The translations under genes and the position numbers were made by a program. Source: Atrichornis clamosus (lineage: Eukaryota > Chordata > Aves > Passeriformes > Menuridae). Taken from it: a stretch of DNA of 64,000 nt. Each line of letters opens with the position of its first letter. Positions within the stretch are counted from its first letter, which is position 1. The notes below the pieces were generated by a model, which was not told the origin of the DNA, ran no database searches, and saw only the letters and a program-made list of their open reading frames with translations. This document shows, one piece after another, positions 36,746 to 49,007 of this stretch. Where the stretch lies: the NCBI GenBank assembly GCA_013400975.1, contig WBMZ01006402.1, positions 62,001-126,000 of the forward strand, read 5' to 3'.

Positions 36746-37666
36746 ACACACATACTCTTAGAGCACAAGGAACAGGCAGTGCTCCCTTTTCCCAGATGAA
36801 GCCTGACCATGCAGCAACAGCAATCTGGTCATAGCAATGGCATCCCATGCCCACATTGTGTTTCTTCTTCTTATGGAAGGGCTGGAAGACTAGCAAGGGA
36901 CTGGAAGAAGCAAGCGGTACTAACCTTATCCTGGAATAACTCGTAAAGAGGGAAACTGTACCGTCTTCTGTATACTACATTTTAAAAGTAGCATTTTTTG
37001 TTACCTACTGTCCTAGCCATTTGCCACAGAACTGCATTGTCCCACAGGCCATGCCCATCAGTGGAGACAGCATTGCTGCTGTAGCACAAAATGCACCTGA
37101 ACACCACAGTGCTTTCTAATGCGCTGAAACAAGCGTGAAGTCCAGTTGGATCTGGCACCTGCTCTGCTGCGGGCTTTTCTTAACGCAGGAGTGAGCACAT
37201 GCTACAGCTCATGTGGGCAGATGTGCTCCTAGTGAAGCAATCCAGGTGCTCCAGAATGGGACTTCTGCCAGGGTCTTCAGGCATTACCCTCACACCAGGT
37301 AAGAGCCTCCCTAGTGGAATGGTCCTTACTGAGAACTGCACAAGTGTCAGGTTGCAAAGCAAGGGGCTTTAGGAAAGAAGAGCCGGGGAAGCCTGCCTGA
37401 GAACAGGGCTTACCCTCATCTGCAGGGGACTGGCCAAAGGGCCACAGACAAGACACACACAGTAGGTTTGGTGAGCCCAGCAGCACTCAAGGATGAACAC
37501 TGCTTGGCCTCTGTCATCCATTAACCTTGTTTTAGCCCAGCTCCTGTTCTGTATGAAAAAGAGGAGCCATCTTCCTTCTCTCACTCTCTATGAAATTCTC
37601 TCCAAGCATAGTCCCAACAAACTAGCCTCGTGCCTAAGTGCCCTCATCTGCACCCTTGCCTTATTT
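36746..37666. other. Non-coding stretch, nothing recognised
   Basis: Mildly G+C-enriched in the second half. Short minus frames at 37180-37584 have no recognised product. Confidence 0.5.
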
Positions 37667-38495
37667 AGTCCAACCTTTGCCCGATCACCACCATGTCAAC
37701 TGGACCATGGCACTACATGCTATGTCCTGTAGTTTTTTTGAACGTGGCCAGGGATTGATGACTCCACCACCTCTCCGGACAGTCCATTCCAGTAATTAAC
37801 AACCCTTTCTATGAAGAAATTCCTCCTGTTGTCCAACTTGAACCTCCCCTGGTACAACTTAGAGCCATTTGCTTTCATCCTATCACTTGTTGCCTGGGAG
37901 AAGAGACCAATCCCCACCTGGCTCCAACCTCATCTCAGAGAGTTACAGAGAGTGACAAGGTTTCCCTGAGCCTCCTCTCCAGGCTAAACACCCCCAGCTC
38001 TCTCAGCTGCTCCTCGTGGGAGTTACCCTACCCTCCAGAGCCTTCCCTAGCTCTGTTGCCCTTTTCTGGACATGCTCCAGCACCTCCGTGTCCTTCTTGT
38101 AGTGCGGGGCCCAAAACTGGACACAGCACTTGAGATGTGACCTCGCTACCCCCCCCCACAGGGGGACAATCGCTGTCCTGGGCCTGCTGGACACACTTTC
38201 TGGATACAGGCCAGGACGCCATTGTCCTTCTTGGCCACCTGGGCACACACTGGCTTGTATTCAGCTGCTGTCAATCAGCACCCCCAGATCCTTTGCCACC
38301 AGGCAGCTTTCCAGCCACTTCTGCCTCAGTCTGTAGCGCTGCCTGGGGTTGTTGTGACCAAAGAACAGGACCCAGCAATTCTTTTTGAGCCTGAGACCGT
38401 TGGCCTCAGTCCATCAATCTAACCTGTCCAGATCACTCTGCAGAGCCTTCCTACCCTCCAACAGATTAACACTCCCACACAGCTTGGTGTCATTG
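37667..38495 (-). mobile_element. CR1 LINE fragment with ORF2 C-terminal remnant, 3' end missing
   Basis: Minus-strand CR1 of about 830 bp. Translated pieces match the C-terminal region of CR1 ORF2: CVQFWAPHYKKDTEVLEHVQ from about 38130 down, and [16 protein letters not shown] then [13 protein letters not shown] and VVNYWNGL at 37910-37760. The upstream nucleotide block matches the usual avian consensus (CACCAAGCT..., TCTGCAGAGTGATCTGGACA). Frames are broken, so it is inactive. After GGTTGGACTA the expected terminal sequence is absent, so the 3' end was lost after insertion. A C homopolymer of nine bases lies near 38150. Confidence 0.93.
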
Positions 38496-41400
38496 AGATT
38501 TCAAACAGCTCCAGACACTTCACTGCTCACCAGACCTTGTGTTTTGGGGCAAGAGAGAACAAGAACAGCTAGCCCTGACTCACCCATAAGTCACAGAGGC
38601 TACAACCAAACACATAACTTGACAGCAAGTTTGCAGGCAAGGAGTGACTCATGGAACCCAGGAGAGGCTGTGGCTCATCCAGCATGGCCAAGTCTGGGTA
38701 GGGGTGAGAGGACAGCTCATGCATGGCAACATGGCACTGCAGAAGCCACGGGGCCCATCAGATCTCATGACCTGCCTGCTGTCCCCCTTCTGGGTGCTCC
38801 TACAGCTCTGTTCCCTCCCTTCAAAACACGGAGGGACACAAACCCTAGCTGTACATCCAGGTAGCTCCCTGTTCACCACAGAGCAGCAGAGTAAGCCCTC
38901 ACCTCACCTAGGCTGGGTTCTGGGTCCCTCTGTGGTGTAGGAGGCCACCAGCCCTGGCAGCAAACTTCCTGCTGAAGAGGCAGGGCAAGGAGGAGGCTGA
39001 ATACCGAGCCCTTGCTGCAGGGTTTCTGACGAGGCATGCAAAGAATAAGGACATGATATTTGGCAGCAGGAGCCTGCCTTTCTGCTTTGTGGGCTCTTTG
39101 CTGGCTGCCTTGTGCCTCCTGACGTAGGCACTCTGCGTGTGGGTAGCCCAGGCTGCCTCGGGCACACCGAGGGGGCCCTGGCATCCCCTCCCTGGCACTG
39201 CCATGAATAACAGCGCTCCCACTTCTCCCAAGAGGACTCTCACAGGGTGACCTCTCAGGGAGTCTGGCCTGGGGCACGCAGCAAGAGGACACAGCTGAAA
39301 AAAACCTCTTTACTCCAACAAGGCAGTCACTTTGCTGCCAAAAAAAGAAAATCATTTAATTTCTTGGGACAAAAGGGAGCTGAAAATTGGGATGAGAAGA
39401 AAGACAGAAAAGAAATAATGCAAATCAAAGCACATTCAGACATTTCACAATTGTATAGTGAGAAAGCATAAAGAGCCTTCACAAACAAGCAGTCGCAGAC
39501 ATGTCCCAGCATCAAAATCAGAGGTGACACAAAAATTTCATTTTCAGTAAAAGCATTTATCAGATGAGAAGTAAAATTCTGTAAAGGAAGTTCCTTAAGC
39601 TTCCTTCATAAAATAGATGCAAACTCCTAAGTTGTTTCCAATTTTTTCATTAACCCTCTTATCTCCCATTCCTTGCTCCAACTTATTAAGGAAAACACAA
39701 TTTAATACATTGGTTTGTAGTACTCTGGGCACTCCCACCTCTCATGATCAATGGTGTTATGTGTTGAAAAACTACATTTTTGCCTCTAAAACAGATTTAA
39801 AGTTATGAATAACTTGCAGACCATCCTGCCCCTTATCTCCCCCATCTTTCAATGGCTGACAACCACTGTATACTCTGGCAAGCACTTGGAAAAGCCATGC
39901 AGGTGTTTCTTGCAAAGTCCTGCTTGAATTCTTTGTGCAGTGAACAGGATACGGCCTCAGATCATAGTAACTGGGCTTGGATTTATAATAACAATGAATT
40001 TGAGTGCTTTCCCAGAAGGCTGAAGCCTCAGTTGCACTATGCAATGCTAGAAGCACATCTGGTCACAAACAACTTAAAATTGCACATGAGTACTTCTTTG
40101 CTATTCATATATCCTGCCAGCATGGGCAGACCCCAAAAACTTTGGGTGGCTTCTTCTGTGTGGTGGTCTGATGCTTGCTCCCTTGTGGCTGCTAGATCTA
40201 CTGCCACTGAACTCAAAGAGACTTCAGAGGAACAGGATCACAGTGTGGCACAGTAACAAGGTAAAGCCCATGAACACTCTGCCTGGATTTCTGCCTGCTG
40301 CTGTATCAACAGTGAGCCTAGTCACAGGCACAGAAACTGCCCAAGCAACCCAGGGGAATTTGAAGAGTCCTCACAGGCATGACTCTCCTTGAATATTAAA
40401 ATCCTGATTATATTTTTATCCATAGACCACCCTAAAACTTATATTTATCAAAGCTACTTTTGGAAACTACAAAACACAAGTCCCACTACAGACCAGAACC
40501 ACTTCCACATCAAAGCAACCTGATTCTTTCACCAGATTTGTAAAGTCTCAATTCTTATCCATCCTGAAAACCAAAACTCCACAAGTATTTACTTCTCGGT
40601 CCAACACACGTCTTTGTTCCTGCTTGGGTGCTGCAGACAACACCAGTTATGCAGCAAACAGACACAACTTCCGTTTTGCTCCCTCCCTCACGCTTTCTCC
40701 TTGGTCCCTCTGGCTCCAGATTCAAGCACATTTGGCCATTCCACATGCTCTCTTGCTGGAAATAGACTGAACACAAAATTCCTCTTTTGTTCAGCCTGAC
40801 CTGTTTCTCCTGAGTAGAATGGAAAGCCAATGGACCACTGAGGTCAGGACTTCAACAGCACTACTGTTAGTCACCATTGTTACTTGCTTCTGCTGTCTTG
40901 AACAGAAGATACATAAAATCATTTTGTTATGCTACGGTGCAAGCGCCCTACCAAACACTGACATTGCCGATTTAAAACAATTGTCACTATCCTACATCCC
41001 TCCTCAGCAGACGGGGAACTGACACTGGGATCAAAATTTGAAACATCCCATAATTTGAAATGTACTTCATAATGTTCAAGTTCTGTTTCCTACTCTTCTG
41101 CTATCAAAAGAAGGGAAGATGGACTTGGGCTTCTCTTCTCATAGCATTTTCTCTTGGTTTTGCAGGGTTTCTTCCATTCATTTCTTGAATATTTATTTAG
41201 TACCATTCTGGACATACTTAAGACAGCTTTTCTGTCCATCCATTTTTGGTTTTCTCAGTTGATAACTGAGTGTCCTCTTCTAGTTCAAACCCTCCTGAAG
41301 AACCACACATGGAGCTGCTCGAACAGTTCAGTGTTTAATCCAAGGAGACCAATACACTTGTATGTTCCTGTATACGCCTGTGTTTCTTGCAACCTGAGGT

Positions 41401-41527
41401 ATGGCTTGCAAATAGCAAGAATTTAACCCATAATGCTTAAGAGTGCATTCTCCCAAATGACGGCTATCTGAAATGTCACTTGAAGTAATTTTGGAAGAGG
41501 AATCCCACTTTAGGATTATTTATCACA
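38496..41527. other. Non-coding stretch, no supported gene
   Basis: G+C-enriched from 38640 to 39300, then AT-rich. Frames of up to 160 codons occur on both strands at 38385-39355, but they overlap in several frames, which is typical of G+C-rich non-coding DNA. No repeat recognised. Confidence 0.5.
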
Positions 41528-41588
41528 AGTTGGGGGTTGTACCTGAGAATCCTTATGGGTCCCTTCCAACTCAAGGTACTCTATAAAA
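41528..41588 (+). mobile_element. CR1 LINE, minimal 3' tail
   Basis: GAGAATCCTTATGGGTCCCT then TCCAACTCAAGGTACTCTAT matches the last 50 or so bases of an avian CR1 subfamily ('gatccttgtgggtcccttccaactcaggatattctatgat') in sense orientation. The terminal octamers are decayed to A-rich sequence. Confidence 0.75.
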
Positions 41589-41904
41589 TTTTAAGAAAAA
41601 AAGGCTGTCAAATGCAAGAAGAGAAAGTTCTGAGAGTTCTTAAATTATTTTTGTTGCCAAGAAACCTTCTATGTATCCACATGCTCAGCTTCTCTGCCCC
41701 ATCTTATCCGCAATACTCAGACAATGCTTTTCCATGCCATGCCCTAAAGGAGAGAAGTGCCAAACCCTAGCAATGTAAAGCATGTAAATGCCTGAATAAA
41801 AACACTGTAAGGATGAGAAAGCTATATTGGATTAATTTTAGTCTAATTTGCCATGTAGAGAGGTGCAAGAAGGAAAGAGAAACAGCTTTATCCTAAGTAC
41901 TTAT

Positions 41905-42055
41905 ATGATCTCCATTACTGGAGCATCTTAATTCTTTACAATCTCTTATTTATGCTAACAGCACACTTGTGAAGGAGGGAGGTATTATCTTCTGCATTTT
42001 ACAGATGAGGAACAGGAATTCAGATACTTTAAAAGAATTTACAAGGAAAACTCTC
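41905..42055 (-). repeat. MIR SINE fragment
   Basis: Antisense MIR core on plus: GAGGGAGGTATTATCTTCTG, CATTTTACAGATGAGGAACA, GGAATTCAGATACTTTAAAA. These correspond to 'gaggtaggtattattatccccattttacagatgaggaaactgaggc...'. Old and diverged. Confidence 0.75.
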
Positions 42056-42134
42056 CCTGATTTCAGCTGACGTTGGGTCCCTAAGTTCTCTGGAGAAATC
42101 AGCCCAAAGCAGCTACAAAGTGCACAAATAACAA

Positions 42135-42145
42135 GGGGGGGGGGG
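42135..42145. repeat. Poly-G run
   Basis: A G homopolymer of about eleven bases, followed by CGG. Prone to sequencing and length error. Confidence 0.85.
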
Positions 42146-45100
42146 CGGTTAGAGACCTGACACCCTCTAAGCTCAGCTGCCCAGAGGCCACGCAGACCAT
42201 TCGCATGCTTTACATGCAGTAGGAGTCCCTCAGGGCACTGCTACCTACCCAGTTCTGTTTTCCCTGTTCAGGCAGATGTAGTTTGTCTTGTGCTGAGTTT
42301 GTCTCCTTCCTTGCCCCTGCTGAAAAACATCCTGCTTCCTCCAGACCACGCTGTCAATTCATCAAGATCATCTGGACTCCAAAGCTCATCCCTGAAGCAC
42401 TCACTCTTCCTCTCCGGCTTGCTGTCATTGCAGTAAGGACTCTCTGTACCCCATCATTGAACTGCCTACCATTAGTAATGAAAACCATCAAGCAGAACAA
42501 GACTCATCTCAAATCTCAGCTATGCTCTACATATTCCTCCATCTGACAGGGAACTGATCATCATTCTCTGAGAAGAGTTTTTCCCCCATTTGTTCATAAC
42601 ATCATCTTAAGGCAATGAAATTTATGCCCTTGAGAATGTCCAACACCTTACTAAAGGCAAAGTAAGGCTAAATGGTTGTTCCTCTTAAGAGGTGTATTTT
42701 CTGAACCTAAAAAGGAAATCAGATCAATGTGATGTGATTTTGAGATAGAATGTGAGTAAACTTAGGCCATACAGCCTCTTATAGACCAGAAAAAGATAAT
42801 TAAGCAAGTCTAGAGTAATAAGAACAGGAGTCAATGCCTGCTGCCCCTAGATAGTTTCCATCTTCTAGAAATTAAAAAAAAAAAGTTTCTGCTGAATATT
42901 CATGTTGCTGCTTTCTCTCATAATTTCTCAAGAAATTGTCAAATATACATAATTTCTCTTGTAATTCAGCCACTGACAATTTATTTTTCCGAACCCGACT
43001 AATACATGCATTTCAGATAAGTAAGGCTTTGTTATTCTCCATTCACTATTTACAACAACTTTATAAAAGAGATCCTGTGAAATTACTTTTATTTTAATAA
43101 CTGTTATCAAATTAAATTGTTATTTGGAGAAAAGTCACTCAAGTATAGATGCACCACTGTCACTAAAATTACTCTTAAGAGAAGACTGTTAATCTGCCAA
43201 TTAGTTACTCTCTCTTCCTTCAGTATGTGCCACTGTGTTCAGTCTTTTCACCTCGTGCAGATGTACTTGTGGATTTGAAATCTTTCCCTTTTCAGTTCAT
43301 TAGATCTAGGCACTCTTTTCTGCTTTGGTCTTAGGTTTTTGCTTTCCCCCGCTCTTTCTGATGGCTCTCACACAGACTGCAGTGGCAAAATTATCAGTAG
43401 TTCATGAAGGGGCCAAATCCTTTCAGATGTTGTGTACAAGTTTCAGAGCTGTTTTCAGATTTACTTCCTTTCTTGTTTCCTTGCAGATATCTCTTTGAAC
43501 CACTAAGTAGATTTGGATGTCAGATATACAATCAGCATGTGGGACAATTTTCCTACAAACTGGCCACATTCACAGTCATGACTAGTCTGCTGGTTCTCCA
43601 GAGATCAAAACGAAATGTACCCAAAGTCTGTATTGTTTTTCTACGCCCTGGACTGTAACAGCAAAGCAGTCTTGGAGCCAAACTTCCTTAAAGTTGACAG
43701 GACACCAGACTTAAGTCATCTGGGCACCAGACTGGATCCAGCTCCAGTAGCAGGAGATGAAGACAAATCTTTTTAATTTATCATAGATGAGATTAAAAGG
43801 TGCTGATCAAAGTGTAAGCACTACAGTCTCTGTCTGGACTACTGTGATTATTTCAGTTAAGCTGCCACTCACTGGCACTTCAATATAATTTCTTTTTTTT
43901 ATTCTCTCCAAATACGTCTGCTCTACGCAACACAAATAAGCTGAACGTATACTAGGCCACAGGGTCTTTTGGCTTATTTTGTGTTTCAGTTTTTTGGGTA
44001 AGAATAATAACACAGAGAATGAAGACTTACAGTCTGTGTTTCTTACTGTCAATGCACAGGGACTTCCTCTTTGCTCCAGTGCACCGTTTTTGTCCATGCC
44101 CTTCCTTGGCAGGTGGGAGGGAGCAGGGAGTGCTCCCCTTTTAGGGCAGAGAGGAGGCTTGGCTCACTCAAAGAGAAACCACTCTGGTCTAGCCTGGGAC
44201 ACATTCTCCGGCAGACCCTCACTGCCCTCCTGGCTGGAGGCAGCAGTGGCAGGGAGAAGGACTATAGGACAGAAAGGGAGGGGAAACACTTTAATCATCC
44301 AAGCAAGCAGCAGCAAGGGTTACAGGAATGGTTTATCACATCTTTATTGACTATTATTCATCAGTGATGTGAACATATGTATGACAAACACCATAAAGTA
44401 TAGAGCAGAGACCAGAAATGCTGTCTGAGGTACACATTCCTGTGGCAGACAGGAGGCTCAAGCCTGCAGTTCCTGTTAGGACTCCAACAGGACCACACAG
44501 TCAGGCTCAAGGAAGGTCAGGCTGTTCAGGCAGATTCTTTATACCAGGCATAAAAACAGAGAAGCAGATATAGCCGAGATTTGGGTATGAAGGCTGGAGC
44601 TTTCCAAGATCATCTGTACTCTCATAGTTATTTCCTGCACTTCAAGTTATTGTGCATCAAAAAGAAAAACAGGTGCAACAACACAACAGCCAGGGCCACA
44701 ACTAGAATGAAGCCTCAAAGAGGGAAGAGCTGGACCAGCACCTGCATGAGGAGTGGCCTTGAAAGAGGAAATATTTAATCCTCCTCATTTTTAAACTGGT
44801 TTCCCCTGGGTTTTTTTAAACATTTTGCTAGCTTGAGAGATTTCTTTAATTCCTGGGTTAAGAGGTTAGCAAGATTTGCTCCAACTTTTTTTTTTTTAAT
44901 AATACAGGAGTGTGACATGAGAAACTGAACACAAATCTTCTACAGTTAAGAGAGGGAACCCCCTGAAACTAGTCAGGGTTCAAAAGCAAATATATATTTA
45001 AGCACAATCACAGTATTTCAGGAAAATTTTAAAAGCTTTAATCATAAGGGAAGGGTAAAAGCACTTTTATTTCAGGCATAGTTCAAGCATCATCCATCTT

Positions 45101-46304
45101 CCTTCCCTTCTGTAAAGGCAAACATTCTCAAGTTACAAGTTTTGAAAGATTTTTCCAAGTCTCCATTTTCCTTGGAGTTTAATGCTGTCTTTAATCAAGG
45201 CTTCCTTTTGGAGCTCTACAGCTTATTCTACAGTCCTTGTAATCAGTGTTATTTCTAGCTATTCACTTTTCCAGCCTCAGTAGTAGAAAGCAAGAATTAT
45301 TTTCAAATTTATGATTACATCAAAAATATAATTTAATTTAAAATTTTTTATTTTTTCATGCTAACTCAGCTAAATGTACCTAGCAAATACTGTAACCAAA
45401 GTTCAGCTATCAAGACACTTTCTGTGAGGAATGCTTTTCCAGTCCCTTTGCTGTAAAGTTTTGTGGACAGTATTTTTTTAAGTTAAAAAATAGTTAGCTC
45501 CTGAATGAGTTCCAGGTTTAAGTTTAAAGACAGCTTTCTGGAAAACAGCAGTCAAAAAAGTCAAGGTTCCGAATAAATCTAACAAGCATATAAATCCTGA
45601 ACACATTTGTTTAAGGGTACATAAAATGTAATTGGTATAAACCCCAGAAAAAGGAGCAAGAAATAGATACTTTAAGTGCCTGGTAGAAGTATTTGAGATA
45701 GAGCAAAGTCATCCTAAGTTAATAAATCAGAAGAGTTTCTAGAGTAAACAGTCAGAGAAGTTGTATCATGACAAATACGGCAGAATAAAAGTAAACCATG
45801 GGTAATGCTGAACACGAAAATGAAAGGCAGGAGTGTTTGAAGCCGGCTGTGGTGAGGATGAGAGGTGGGCTCCCACACTGCAGCCCTGTGCCTGCCCTGA
45901 GCAGGTTGTCCTGTTACAGAGTTACATCCCAAAGGAACTGGACTGACACACCCTCCTGCCTTGCACCTCTTGTCCCGTCCTGCCTGGGCTGCAGCCACCT
46001 TCTCGGAGGTAGACGTGCCTTCATTAACCCTTTCCAGACTACTGCTCTGCATCCAAATAAACCTGTTGCTAGAAGAGAAAACTGTACTTGTTTCCTGGAC
46101 TCACTGCTAAGCAGTGCTAGCAGATTTGGTAATGTTTCAAGGATATTAAAACAGTACCAATTGGAGATATGATAGACAGTGCTTCCCTACTGTGGCTTCC
46201 CTCTTCAGGAATCAGCTGCTGACAATATTAATTCACTTGCTAATGTGGAAAAGACAATGCAGAATCTTTTAAACATATTTTTGAGCAAAACTCTGCAAAG
46301 CCCA
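42146..46304. other. Non-coding stretch, no supported gene
   Basis: About 4.2 kb. Frames at 43979-44367 (123 and 98 codons, overlapping) and at 45714-46172 on both strands are without recognised products. A poly-T run lies near 44887-44898, and an AT-rich patch at 45300-45360. No repeat family recognised. Confidence 0.5.
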
Positions 46305-46852
46305 TGTTGTAGTTTAACCCCAGCCAGCAGCCAAGCCTCATACTGCCACTTGCTCACTCCTCCACCAGTGGGATTGGGGAGAGAATCAGAAGGGTAAAAG
46401 GTCAAAAACTCATGGGTTGAAATAAAGACATTTTAATAGGGAAAGCAAAAGCAGTGCACACAAGCAAAGCAAAACAAGGAATTGATTCAGTGCTTCCCAT
46501 GAGAGGCAGATGTTCAGCCATCTCCAGGAGAGCAGGGCTCCATTCATGCATAACTGTTACTTGGGAAGGCCATCACTCCTGCTTACAACCATTTTACATA
46601 CTGAGCATGATGCCATGTGGTATTTGGGCATATGGAATATTCCTTTGCCACCAGTCCCAGCTGTCTCCTCCCAGCCCCAACTTCTTTGCCAGCATGACAG
46701 TAGGAAAAGGTCTTGGGTCTGTGTAAGCCCTGCTCAACAATAGCAAAAATATCTCTATCTTATCAACCCTCTGTTCAGTACAAATCCAAAACTTAGCCTT
46801 ATACCTGCCACTGTGAAAAAAAATTAACTCTAGCCCAGGCAAAATCAGCACA
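46305..46852 (-). mobile_element. Solo LTR of an avian endogenous retrovirus (ERVL-like)
   Basis: Starts TGTTGTAGTTTAACCCCAGC and ends AAAATCAGCACA, matching over its whole length a widespread neoavian LTR read in reverse. Internal landmarks are the GTTGAAATAAAGACATTTTA block, TTCAGCCATCTCCAGGAGAG, GAGCATGATGCCATGTGG, and AAATCCAAAACTTAGCC. In sense (minus) orientation there is a TATA-like TATGTAAAATGG and an ATTAAA polyadenylation-type signal. Terminal TG...CA is kept. Possible 5-bp target duplications flank it (GCCCA and GAACA, 3 of 5 identical). No internal viral genes lie on either side, so it is a solo LTR left by recombination. The class assignment is from memory. Confidence 0.9.
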
Positions 46853-47269
46853 GAACAGAAAGTATTTACAGAAATTACAATTTGGAGTGAATTTAGAGGA
46901 AAATCAGTGTGCAATCGCAATAGCAGCTGTACATGGTCAGGCTGAAAGACAGATTAGCAAAGTGGAAAGATGGTTTCCTAGAAAGAGAGTAAAGTATAAC
47001 ATCTTCCTCCTGTTCAGAGAGCAAGAAAAGAGTTCAGCTCTCTTTTCTGGATGTATCCATGCACCGTTATATTTTTGTGTTTTTAACAATATACTACTCA
47101 AATATGAAGGAACACACCAAAATATTTGACAGATAACAAAGGGCAAGGAAGAACAAAGCACACAAAGACATTTAGAAGAACAGTGTATATTTGCTATCCC
47201 AAATGTTTCTTGTATCAAAACACAAGGAGATTTCAGTACAGGATCTGAAGGAGACACAGGTGACAGGAG
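46853..47269. other. Non-coding stretch, nothing recognised
   Basis: Single-copy sequence. Overlapping short frames on both strands have no recognised product. Confidence 0.5.
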
Positions 47270-47850
47270 AGTTTAAGGAAAGTGTTTTCCGAATTTAAGT
47301 GATGGCCAGGGACATAGAGGGAAGAAGAAGCAAAACAAATAGGGAAGACAACAAGCACAATGTGGTGATAGCTGTTGTCATGAAGCTGGGCTGAGTGGGT
47401 TCATGGGGCAGATTTTCTGACTAGGCAGTGAAGAAAGAGCTGAGGATCAAGGAAAGACTGAAGTGGAGAAAAGCAATAGATGAGGTCACTTAAGAGAACG
47501 TACAGCAGGGAGAGGCTGCCAAGAGTGACAAAAAAGTGATAGACATTAATGGATTGGAGGTCTCAAGAGGGCAGGGTGAGGCAAGGGGCAGAGGGTAAAT
47601 ATGCTTTGTTGAAAGGAGTGGAGAGGTGAAAGAGAAAGCAGTGCTCAAACGGATCAGAGGAGGACTAGTGTTTTAGGAAAACAGGAGCAAGGCTCTTTCA
47701 GTGAGTGGGAGTGCTGCTCTGGGCTTGTAAGTCAAGTGAGGGGGTGAGGGAAAGAAGACAAGAGACTAGGAGGTCAGGCAGGATGTCAGTGAAGAAGGCA
47801 AAGTCAGCTTCAGATGAGATTCTGAAGTAAAGCAGGTATCATAACGATTA
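47270..47850. other. Strongly purine-biased tract
   Basis: The plus strand is markedly rich in A and G over about 580 bp, with many GGAAAG, GAGAAAG and AGGAGG words, no repeat unit and no long frame. This kind of strand asymmetry is seen in old transposon remnants, transcribed introns and some long non-coding RNAs. I recognise no family. Confidence 0.5.
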
Positions 47851-49007
47851 GAGGGAGAGTGGGAAAGCAGCCACAATTCAGGGAGGATGCCTGCTCACTA
47901 GTACCTCCATGGAAGAGGCTGGCCAGGGCTGTTAGAAACACACTGCAGGAATAGTGCAGGGCCTTTACAAAATCTGGCAGTCTTTTAGATCCCAGTCTCT
48001 TTCCACCCACACCCCACCAAAATGAATAGCTCCATTCATTTGGGCCAGGGTATTGATTTCAGAGTCTTCTCTAACATGGAAATTCATTGAGGCCTCTTTG
48101 CCTTTGCTAAGCCATTTCCTGAGTGTTTCTCCAAGATTAGAGCGCGCCTCCTCCTGACCCCAGGAAGAGGGAGAGCCCAGCCTAGAGTGCTGGCAAGGCT
48201 GGTAAAAGAGTCAGTAATGAGCAGATTAGCCCCTGATCACAAAGGCCAGCATCGCAGAATCCTCCCTCCTTTTTCTTGTCAATGCGTGAACAACCCACTG
48301 TCTTTCCTGCTGCCCCAGTGAGTTTGCCACCGGTTTAGACAGACCAAGGATCTTCAAGCATAGCCTGCATTGTTAGGGTACAAACATTCAGGTTTTACAC
48401 TCCTGGAGAGAACTGCAGCACTCTGACATCAGTTTTTGATCTCACACGGTGTGTCTTTGTGGAAGGAGCCGATACAACTGCTCTGAGATCATTATCACGG
48501 CACTGTGAACAGAGCGGCAACGGTTTGACAGCTACGCACTAAGACCTCTGCCTGTCACTTCTACTGCTTGTTTGCTCTCACAACTCTTCCTTTTTCTCAG
48601 CCTATGGTTTTTTGCTCTTTACTTATAAGTGCTTTTTTAACACTTTAAGACTATGCTTTTGCTCTTAGAGCACACCAAGTACGATGCTGTCTGGCATGGA
48701 GGAGGAGAAGAATAACACAACAGAATTGAAGGCCACTCTGCTGAGATGCTAACTACTCTGTATAGTCTGCATTCAAAAGAAACCACGTTGAATGTGCAAT
48801 GTTTTTAATTTAAGACATCAGAGAATTAAAAGCACTAAAATAGACATTTCATGCTACATACAGCTGTTGCCAGCTGTGGTCTTTGAATAGAATTTCTAAC
48901 AAAACTAGCCTCACAAATATAAAAGAGGTTTATTAGTGTCATCCCAGAGAGCAAATAGAAAATTATTTGGCATTCTGCCATCTTTTTACCTGCTCTTAGT
49001 TGCTAGA
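47851..49007. other. Non-coding stretch, nothing recognised
   Basis: Single-copy sequence between the purine-biased tract and the second LTR. A few CpGs near 48440-48540 (CACACGGTG, GATCATTATCACGG, GAGCGGCAACGG) are mildly notable. No exon is supported. Confidence 0.5.

Noticed and set aside
38385..39355. Frames of up to 160 codons on both strands
   Set aside because: Many overlapping frames in a G+C-enriched stretch partly adjoining a CR1; no product recognised.
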